DNA of 19,553 bases, from NCBI GenBank assembly GCA_050303435.1, contig JBNLBT010000065.1:1-19553 (forward strand). Direction: 5' to 3'. This DNA is from JBNLBT01 sp050303435. GTDB lineage: Bacteria > Pseudomonadota > Gammaproteobacteria > Xanthomonadales > Marinicellaceae. The notes below the pieces were generated by a model. The model was not told where the DNA came from. It saw only the letters and a list, made by a program, of their open reading frames with translations, and ran no database searches. This document shows, one piece after another, positions 13,561-19,553 of the stretch. The translations under genes were made by a program, and so were the position numbers. Within the stretch, counting starts at the first letter, position 1, and every line of letters begins with the position of its first letter.

Positions 13561-16341
13561 ATGTACAAGCAAACAACCTCTGCAATCTGCCTGCTGCTGA
13601 CTCTGGGTGCGACCCAGGCCGCTGATCTGAGCGGGCGCGTCACCGACGCCGCGCGCGCGGTGTTTTTCACCGGCGCCCGGGTCACGGTGGTGGACACCGG
13701 TGCCAGCGAAATCACCGACGCCACCGGCCGTTTCCATTTCAGCGACCTGGCGCCGGGTGAATACACCCTGAAAGTGGAATACCTCGGCAGCGAGGCGGTG
13801 ACCCGCACGGTGCGACTGAGTGAAACCGGCGACCCCATTGAACTGGTCATCGGCGCCGAAGTCGAACGCATGGACAACATCCTGGTGGTCGGCCAGGCGG
13901 CCGGTCAGGCCGCGGCACTGAATCAGCAGAAGAACGCCGAACACCTGGTCAATGTGCTGTCCGCCGACGCGGTCGGTCAGCTGCCGGACCAGAACGTCAC
14001 CGAAGCCCTGCAGCGCGTGCCGGGCATTTCCATCACCCGCGACCAGGGCGAGGGCCGCTTCATCGCGGTGCGCGGCATGGACCCGAATTTCAACGCCCTG
14101 TCGATCAACGGCGTGTCGCTGCCATCGGCCGAAGCCAACGCCCGGCAAGTGGCGCTGGATGTGATCCCGTCCGACCTGATTGAAGAAATCACGGTCAGCA
14201 AGACCGCGCGCGCCGACCGCGACGGCGATGCCTTCGGCGGCAGCATCGATGTGAAATCGCTGAGCGCCTTTGATCGCGGTGGACGCAGCCTGAATGTCCG
14301 TGTGGAAGGCAGCCACAACGACCTGATGGGCGAAACCAGCCCGAAAATTTCAGGCACCTTCACCGAGCTGTTTTCCGTCGCCGACGGCGTCGACAACCTC
14401 GGCGTGGCGGCCTCGGTCAGCTGGTTTAAACGCGACTTCGGCTCCGACAATCTGGAAACCGACGGCGGCTGGGAAACCTTTGAAACACCCGATGGTGAGG
14501 TGTTGCTGCCGCTGGAATCCGAGCAGCGCGACTACGACATCACGCGTGAACGCCTGGGCCTGGCCCTGAACATTGATTATCAACCCAGCGCACAGACCAA
14601 TCTGTATCTGCGCACCCTGTTCAGTGATTTTGAAGACGATGAAATCCGTTTGCGCAATGAACTGAAATGGGAAGACGGCGATGCCGTTGCGATCAACGGC
14701 GAGCGCGTGGAATTCGAGGGCATTGAAATTCAGAAAGAACTCAAGGCGCGCATCGAAACACAGAAAATTTCGTCTTTCGTGTTGGGTGGCGAGCATTGGA
14801 CCGGTCCATGGGAAATTGAATACGCCTTGGGTTATTCCAAAGCCGAAGAAGAGGAACCGGACCGCATCGACGCGGTGTTTGAAGAAGACTTCAACGCCGC
14901 ACTGAGTGTGACGCATGGTCGCATCCCGCGGTTTTTCCCGTCTCCAGAGGCCCTGCAAGCCGGCAACTACGAATTCGATGAAGTCGAGTACACCAACAAC
15001 CGCACCGAAGACACGGAAAAATCTCTGTCACTGGATTTCAAGCGTGAACTGACGCTCGGCGACGACCCGAATGCCTACATCAAGTTCGGCGTGAAATTCC
15101 GCAATCGCGACAAGTTCAATGACCAGAACATCACCATTTATGATGATTTTGGTGGCGATTTCCTGCTCTCCGACTTTGCCGGTCCGGCGGTGGACCACTT
15201 CTCGCAGCCGTTCGGCCCGGTGGTCGACGCGCGGCGCCTGCGCGAATTTTTCTTTAGCAACATCAACAACTTCGGTTTTGACGCCGAAGATTCACTGATT
15301 GAATCGCTGGGCGCCGATTACAGCGTGTCCGAAGACGTCAGCGCCGCCTATGTGATGGGGCGTTATCACTTCGGCCGCAGCCAACTGATCGGCGGCCTGC
15401 GCCTGGAACAGACCGATTTCTCCGCGCGCGGCGTGCGCGTCACCATCGATGAAAGCCTCAACGACGGCGAGGCGGTGTTCAGTGACCTGGTGGTCAAACG
15501 CGACTACGATAACCTCTTGCCCTCCTTGAATTTCATCCATGAGATCAACGACCGCACGCGTCTGCGTGCCGCCGTTTCGCGTTCACTGGTGCGGCCGAAT
15601 TTCGGCGATTCGGCGCCGCTGGAATTGTTTGAGTTTGAAGAGGACGATGGCGAAATTGAACGCAAGGCCGAAGTCGGCAACCCCTTCCTGGAGGCCATGA
15701 CCGCCAACAATTTTGACTTGAGCATTGAATACTACCCGGGCGACATCGGCGTGTTCTCGGCCGGCCTGTTCTACAAGGACATCCGCGATTTCATCGTGCG
15801 TGCCGACGTCGCAGGTCAAGGCGAATTCATCGACTTTGAAGAAGTCATCCAGCCGATCAACGGCGAAGACGCGCGTTTGTGGGGCGTCGAGTTGAACTGG
15901 GTGCAGCGCATGCATTTCCTGCCCGAACCGTTCGACGGCCTGTTGCTTTCGGCCAACTACACGCACACCGATTCATCCGCTGAACTGGATTTCCGCGCGC
16001 AGGACATCACCTTGCCCAGGCAATCGGACAACGTCGCCAACCTGGCCATCGGCTATGAAAAATCCGGCTGGTCGGTGCGCGCCGCGTGGACCTATCGCGA
16101 CCGCTACTTTGAGGAAATCAGTGAACTGGATGACCCGTCCCTGGATCTGTACGTCGATGATCATTTGCAATTCGACGTGTCGGCCAAATACCAGATCAAC
16201 GACCGCTACCAGATTTACCTGGAGGGCATCAACCTCAACGACGAACCGCTGTACGCCTATTATGGCCAGCGTGAGCGCCTGGCCGTCTACGAGAAATACG
16301 GCCGCACGGCGCAGATCGGCTTGCGCGTATTCATCGATTGA
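13561..16341 (+). CDS. TonB-dependent outer-membrane receptor, Xanthomonas/Caulobacter type
   Basis: The protein has 926 residues with a signal peptide at 1-20 (MYKQTTSAICLLLTLGATQA). Residues 22-98 form a carboxypeptidase-regulatory-like beta-sandwich (LSGRVTDA, ITDATGRFHFSDLAPGEYTL). A TonB-box-like segment DNILVVGQ lies at 105-112. The plug domain (about 128-235) contains QNVTEALQRVPGISITRDQG, FIAVRGMDPNFN and GDAFGGSIDVKS. The rest, to residue 926, is the 22-strand barrel, with the typical penultimate-region motifs YQIYLEGINLNDE and YGRTAQIGLRVF. The final residues are FID rather than a terminal aromatic, a small departure from the usual outer-membrane end signal. No strong ribosome-binding site precedes the ATG. 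It is divergent from the phytase gene, suggesting import of an inositol-phosphate-derived or chelated ligand, but ligand specificity cannot be read from the sequence. A GC-rich hairpin follows its stop. Confidence 0.93.
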   Translation: MYKQTTSAICLLLTLGATQAADLSGRVTDAARAVFFTGARVTVVDTGASEITDATGRFHFSDLAPGEYTLKVEYLGSEAVTRTVRLSETGDPIELVIGAEVERMDNILVVGQAAGQAAALNQQKNAEHLVNVLSADAVGQLPDQNVTEALQRVPGISITRDQGEGRFIAVRGMDPNFNALSINGVSLPSAEANARQVALDVIPSDLIEEITVSKTARADRDGDAFGGSIDVKSLSAFDRGGRSLNVRVEGSHNDLMGETSPKISGTFTELFSVADGVDNLGVAASVSWFKRDFGSDNLETDGGWETFETPDGEVLLPLESEQRDYDITRERLGLALNIDYQPSAQTNLYLRTLFSDFEDDEIRLRNELKWEDGDAVAINGERVEFEGIEIQKELKARIETQKISSFVLGGEHWTGPWEIEYALGYSKAEEEEPDRIDAVFEEDFNAALSVTHGRIPRFFPSPEALQAGNYEFDEVEYTNNRTEDTEKSLSLDFKRELTLGDDPNAYIKFGVKFRNRDKFNDQNITIYDDFGGDFLLSDFAGPAVDHFSQPFGPVVDARRLREFFFSNINNFGFDAEDSLIESLGADYSVSEDVSAAYVMGRYHFGRSQLIGGLRLEQTDFSARGVRVTIDESLNDGEAVFSDLVVKRDYDNLLPSLNFIHEINDRTRLRAAVSRSLVRPNFGDSAPLELFEFEEDDGEIERKAEVGNPFLEAMTANNFDLSIEYYPGDIGVFSAGLFYKDIRDFIVRADVAGQGEFIDFEEVIQPINGEDARLWGVELNWVQRMHFLPEPFDGLLLSANYTHTDSSAELDFRAQDITLPRQSDNVANLAIGYEKSGWSVRAAWTYRDRYFEEISELDDPSLDLYVDDHLQFDVSAKYQINDRYQIYLEGINLNDEPLYAYYGQRERLAVYEKYGRTAQIGLRVFID

Positions 16342-16374
16342 ACCCAGCGATCGCTCCGCAATGCACACGGGCGT

Positions 16375-16400
16375 CCGGCCGCATCAATCCATGCGGCCGG
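16375..16400. terminator. GC-rich hairpin between convergent genes, probable terminator
   Basis: CCGGCCGCAT (16375-16384) and ATGCGGCCGG (16391-16400) form a perfect 10-bp stem with a 6-base loop. It lies 34 bases after the receptor stop and 13 bases beyond the stop of the convergent beta-helix gene at 16413. There is no T tract on either side, so it is not a canonical intrinsic terminator, but its position and stability suggest a shared transcription end. Confidence 0.55.
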
Positions 16401-16412
16401 CCCCATGCTCAA

Positions 16413-18461
16413 TTACAGATCACACAGCAAACCCGCCGGCCGGGTGAGTCTTTGCATGGTGCGAGAACCGCTGCCGTAGTCCGGCGCGGTTGAATTGAAT
16501 CCCAGGATCAGTGACTCGCAGCCGGGCTGCACGGTGATTGTCACATCGCCCCAGGGCTGCAGATTGACCACGCCCGGATCAAATCCATCGCCAAAACCGG
16601 CGCCGCCCACGGGATAGCGCATATTGGCATGGATGCTGGCCCCGTCGATGTTCACCGCATCGCCGCTGATGATCCACATCCAGTCGCCGTCGGGGGTGTA
16701 GGTGAAGACAATCACAATCGCTTCATTGTCGTCAATCACGTGTAAAAACACGCCTTCGCCGACGCGCGCCGGATTGTAGTAGGCGCCGGAACGGCCGGAC
16801 GCCGGGTCGATTTGCCCCTGCTGACAATTGAGCAGTCTGGACAAACGCGTATACGGCAGCAACAAGGGCTGCAATCCGATTTCAGCGCCGGCGCCCTGCG
16901 GCTGAAACACCAGACGGCCCGGCGCATTGGCGCCGGCTTCACAGTCCGGAAAGATCAGCGATAGGCCGCCGGCATATTCGTTGCGAATCGCCGCCGCGTC
17001 GTAGGCCTCGCCAAACACCCCGCCGCGGGTCAGTTGCATTTGTTCGATCACCACCGAATTGCCGTTGACCAGCCCGGCGCCGGTCAGCCACAGGGCGCCG
17101 CTGCCGTCGGCCTGATGGGCAAACAGCGCCACCAGCGCACGGCCATCGGGCAGAATCTCCAGCACCACGCCCTCGCCCGGGCGCGCGGGGTCATAAAAGA
17201 AACCGCTCTGCGCGGCGGTCAAATCGGCGCCGCCCTGCTGTTCCCAGGCACCGATGTCGCAGGCAAACACCCCGTCCCCATCGGCGTCCTGTGGACGCCC
17301 CAAGCCGCGCGAATCGCGGAACCCGCAGGGCAGCGAGCCGTCGCTGCGCCGCGTGGCCAGGCCGCCCTCTATGGCCGGCGAATCGACCTGCAAGGCCACC
17401 ACACCCTGCGCATCCGGTGCCAACGTGCGCGGATCGGTGTCTGCCCGATCGGTGCTTTGGTCCAGATGACAACTGGATTCCGATGACAGGTTATACCCCA
17501 GCGACTCAAACACCCCAACGCCGAAATCGTTGCACACCGCCTTGTCGGCTTTTTGTGGAGCGTTGTTGCCGCCGTCCGCGCCGTTGAGGTCAAACAGATT
17601 GGCAAACAGCTTCACCAGATCGGTGGAGTCAATCACGCGGGCGCGACCGGTGAAGGTGTTGCCCTCCAGCAACACCGTACCCTCTGGGTTTTCAATCGCG
17701 GTGTTCATGCAGCTGCCAGTAAACACGCTGTTGCTGATGCGCGCCGTTTCATCCAAAAACTGACCGTCAAGTCCCAGCAACTTGCCGCTGCTGTTGATGT
17801 TGACATCGCAACCGAAGATCAAGGCGCTGTTCTGGCTGAAGTTGCAGTCACGAATTTCCACCGCGCCCTGATCGTTGACACTGACACCACCGCCCAGCTG
17901 GCTGGCCATGTTGCCAGCGATTTGACACGCTCCGAGGCTCAGTTGACCCATGTCGCGCACCGCAATGGCACCGCCGTTGCCACTGGCTGAATTGCCATCC
18001 AGTTTGACGTCTAAAAGACCCAGCAATCCGTTGCCTTTGATCAGAAAGGCGCCGCCATCGCCGATGGCGTCGAAATCGGTGACCTGGACAGCGTACATGG
18101 AGAGCAGGCCGTCACCGGCGATTTCAGCGAAGCGGAAACGCTGCGCCGAGCTGGCAAATAAAAACCGCGCCGGTGGCCCAAAACCACCCAGAATGACGAC
18201 CTGCCCGGTGATCACCGGCAAGGCGTTTGCACCGCCCTGCTCGAACGGTTGTGTGAACACGAACGCGCTCTCCCCGCTGTCAGACGGATCAATAAAAATC
18301 AGCAAGGGCTGATCGGGTTGACTGTTGGCCTGTTGAATGGCGTTGATCAAAGCCTGCTCGTCACCGAGCATGACACTGACGGTATTCTCGAGTTGCGCCC
18401 GCAACTCGCCGGCAAACAGCACAGCCAACACGCAGAGGCCGCCCAGATACACAGTGCGCAT
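16413..18461 (-). CDS. secreted right-handed beta-helix protein with two C-terminal repeat domains
   Basis: The protein has 682 residues with a signal peptide at 1-22 (MRTVYLGGLCVLAVLFAGEL, then RA). The ATG at 18461 has GGGAGA 5-6 bases upstream. Residues about 85-350 show short repeating strands with GNGGAIAV, LGGGVSVND and VEIRDCNFSQNSAL, typical of parallel beta-helix surface proteins. The helix closes with SPAIEGG...FRDSRGLGRP and CDIGAWEQQ (361-409), the ending seen in 'choice-of-anchor Q' type proteins. Two copies of the shared domain follow at 418-546 and 557-680. No catalytic motif was recognised; several Cys residues may form disulfides. It is the downstream member of a tandem pair with the gene beginning outside the window, 87 bp between them, so the two may be co-transcribed. 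An adhesin-like or polymer-binding role is possible but unproven. Confidence 0.83.
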   Translation of the reverse strand: MRTVYLGGLCVLAVLFAGELRAQLENTVSVMLGDEQALINAIQQANSQPDQPLLIFIDPSDSGESAFVFTQPFEQGGANALPVITGQVVILGGFGPPARFLFASSAQRFRFAEIAGDGLLSMYAVQVTDFDAIGDGGAFLIKGNGLLGLLDVKLDGNSASGNGGAIAVRDMGQLSLGACQIAGNMASQLGGGVSVNDQGAVEIRDCNFSQNSALIFGCDVNINSSGKLLGLDGQFLDETARISNSVFTGSCMNTAIENPEGTVLLEGNTFTGRARVIDSTDLVKLFANLFDLNGADGGNNAPQKADKAVCNDFGVGVFESLGYNLSSESSCHLDQSTDRADTDPRTLAPDAQGVVALQVDSPAIEGGLATRRSDGSLPCGFRDSRGLGRPQDADGDGVFACDIGAWEQQGGADLTAAQSGFFYDPARPGEGVVLEILPDGRALVALFAHQADGSGALWLTGAGLVNGNSVVIEQMQLTRGGVFGEAYDAAAIRNEYAGGLSLIFPDCEAGANAPGRLVFQPQGAGAEIGLQPLLLPYTRLSRLLNCQQGQIDPASGRSGAYYNPARVGEGVFLHVIDDNEAIVIVFTYTPDGDWMWIISGDAVNIDGASIHANMRYPVGGAGFGDGFDPGVVNLQPWGDVTITVQPGCESLILGFNSTAPDYGSGSRTMQRLTRPAGLLCDL
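16422..17210 (-). repeat. two copies of the shared C-terminal domain in the first beta-helix protein
   Basis: Copy 1 is residues 418-546 (DNA 17210-16824), starting QSGFFYDPARPGEGVVLEI and ending RLSRLLNC. Copy 2 is residues 557-680 (16793-16422), starting RSGAYYNPARVGEGVFLHV and ending QRLTRPAGLLC. Both contain a 'DG--W/L-W' strand, a GG-x-FG turn and a late Cys, like the pair in the S8 peptidase. Confidence 0.75.
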
Positions 18462-18489
18462 GAATTTCTCCCTGGATTGCTTGCCCTTA

Positions 18490-18500
18490 CATGCGCAATT
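18490..18500 (-). promoter_or_regulatory. leader word AATTGCGCATG, copy 2
   Basis: The same 11 bases as at 8119-8129, here 29-39 bases before the start codon at 18461 and in the 87-bp gap after the upstream paralogue's stop. Across 28 aligned upstream bases the two leaders agree at 19 positions by eye. It is a candidate shared regulatory element. Confidence 0.25.
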
Positions 18501-18548
18501 TCAGTCCATTTCGTGCCATTCACCACCGCCGTGCAGCAAACCTTCGAT

Positions 18549-19553
18549 TCACAAATCGCAGCTCACGCCGATGGGCTGGGTCAGGCGTTGATAGCTCAGG
18601 CTTTGATCGGCGTAGTCCGGCCGCTGCGATTGCAGCGTCACGGCGATCCGATCGCAGCCCGGTTCGCTGGTCACCTGCACGCTGCCCCACGGCTGCAGGT
18701 CCACCGCATCGGCATCGAAGGTGGCACCAAAACCGGCGCCACCGGCCGGGTACAGCAACTCGGCACTGAGGGTGGCGCCGTCGATGCTGACCGCGTCGCT
18801 GAGCAGCCACAGGTGCCGACCATCCGGCGTGAAGGTGTACATGATCAGCACCGCGTGGTCTTCGCCCAGCACCTGAATGAACAGGCCTTCTCCGGCACGG
18901 TCCGGGTCAAAATAGGCACCCGAACGGCCCGCCGCGCTGGCCACCGGCTGTTGCGCGCAGGTCAGCAATCGGCTCAGGCGGCTGTACGGCAGCAACAGGT
19001 TCTCCAGCGCCGGCTCGGCCGCATCGGTGGCCTGAAACAGCAGCCGACCGGGCGCACTGGCGGGACTCTCACAGTCGGGGAACACCAGCGACAGGCGTCC
19101 CACCACCCGCTGGCTGATCGCCGCGGCGTCAAAATCCGGCCCCCAGGCACCGCCCTCGGTCAGATACACTTCGTCAATGACCACCGAGTTGCCGACCACC
19201 GGGCCAACCCCGGTCAGCCACAAAGCGCCCCCGCCGTCGGGGTGGTGGGTGAACATCGACACGTTGCCGCGCCCGCCGGGCAGCATCTCCAGCAGAATCC
19301 CTTCACCGACCCGCCCGGTGTCATAGAACAGACCGCTTTGCGCCGCGCTCAAGTCGTCCCCGCCCTGCTGCTCCCAGGCACCGATGTCGCATTCAAACAC
19401 CCCATCGCCGTTGCCGTCCTGCGGCCGCCCCAGCCCGCGCGCATCGCGGTGCGGGCACGGCAATGTGCCATCCGCCTGAATCTCCGCGGCCCCGGCGTCG
19501 ATCGCCGGCGATTCGGGTGACAGCGCCACCACACCGGCTTCGTCGCGCGGCAG
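18549..19553 (-). CDS. C-terminal part of a second beta-helix-type secreted protein, paralogue of its neighbour (5' end outside the window)
   Basis: The frame is open from the last base of the window down to a TGA at 18551-18549, giving 334 residues; a GTG at 19532 is not a true start because homology with the neighbour continues upstream of it (VVAL...SPAI). Residues 1-63 carry the closing segment of the beta-helix (SPAIDAG, RDARGLGRPQDGNGDGVF, CDIGAWEQQ). Two copies of the shared domain follow at 72-199 and 210-332. The protein aligns nearly gap-free with the C-terminal half of the 16413-18461 product, over half of residues appearing identical by eye, and both end C-D-L. This shows a tandem duplication that has since diverged. 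The beta-helix itself and the signal peptide would lie beyond the window. Confidence 0.82.
   Translation of the reverse strand: MPRDEAGVVALSPESPAIDAGAAEIQADGTLPCPHRDARGLGRPQDGNGDGVFECDIGAWEQQGGDDLSAAQSGLFYDTGRVGEGILLEMLPGGRGNVSMFTHHPDGGGALWLTGVGPVVGNSVVIDEVYLTEGGAWGPDFDAAAISQRVVGRLSLVFPDCESPASAPGRLLFQATDAAEPALENLLLPYSRLSRLLTCAQQPVASAAGRSGAYFDPDRAGEGLFIQVLGEDHAVLIMYTFTPDGRHLWLLSDAVSIDGATLSAELLYPAGGAGFGATFDADAVDLQPWGSVQVTSEPGCDRIAVTLQSQRPDYADQSLSYQRLTQPIGVSCDL
18558..19340 (-). repeat. two copies of the shared C-terminal domain in the second beta-helix protein
   Basis: Copy 1 (DNA 19340-18957) starts QSGLFYDTGRVGEGILLEM and ends RLSRLLTC. Copy 2 (18926-18558) starts RSGAYFDPDRAGEGLFIQV and ends QRLTQPIGVSC. 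Copy 1 resembles copy 1 of the neighbouring paralogue more than it resembles its own copy 2, so the pair existed before the gene was duplicated. Confidence 0.75.

Noticed and set aside
18249..19520. A 423-codon plus-strand open frame across the two beta-helix genes
   Set aside because: It crosses the start of one paralogue and the gap between them, and is antisense to well-supported homologous coding regions. Composition is that of a shadow frame.

Overview
The window looks like part of a moderately GC-rich gammaproteobacterial chromosome, most likely from the Lysobacterales (Xanthomonadales) or a near relative. That placement is inferred from several features together: a TonB-dependent receptor of the Xanthomonas/Caulobacter type with an N-terminal carboxypeptidase-regulatory-like domain, a Ser/Thr kinase fused through one membrane segment to TPRs, many large secreted proteins, and a C-terminal Ile-Tyr-Ala-Asn-Gly-Phe-Glu tail. 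No RNA gene, insertion sequence, CRISPR array or phage gene was seen. No gene-free gap exceeds about 265 bases.

Layout. Bases 1-102 hold the tail of a probable alpha/beta hydrolase (+). It converges on a small exported protein of unknown function (137-523, -), followed by an NAD(P)-dependent aldehyde dehydrogenase of the succinate-semialdehyde type (643-2001, -). Divergent to this, with its own predicted promoter, is a membrane-anchored PknB-type kinase with a TPR sensor region (2182-4701, +). A hairpin terminator at 4780-4801 separates it from a long run of minus-strand genes for exported proteins. These are a small PPC + P-domain protein without a peptidase domain (4825-5634), a 728-residue repeat (beta-propeller-like) protein ending in IYANGFE (5899-8085), a subtilisin-family (S8) peptidase with Ca-binding repeats and two C-terminal repeat domains (8192-10867), a periplasmic protein built from about three TonB-C-like modules (11075-12274), and a lipoprotein beta-propeller phytase (12401-13435). 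A large TonB-dependent receptor (13561-16341, +) is transcribed divergently from the phytase. A GC-rich hairpin (16375-16400) lies between it and two tandem, paralogous right-handed beta-helix proteins (16413-18461 and 18549 to the window end, both -).

How the genes may work together. The phytase, the divergent receptor and the TonB-C-like protein form a plausible nutrient-acquisition locus: phosphate is released from inositol phosphates at the outer membrane and a product or chelate is taken up by TonB-dependent transport. The peptidase, propeller, PPC/P-domain and beta-helix proteins look like an exoproteome island. Three of them share one repeated domain of about 115-130 residues, present as a C-terminal pair, which is the clearest piece of unexplained recurrent structure here. 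Regulatory structure worth attention includes a hairpin plus T7 tract only 20 nt before the PPC/P-domain start codon, a good CRP/Clp-like site upstream of it, and an 11-bp word repeated about 30 nt before two start codons.
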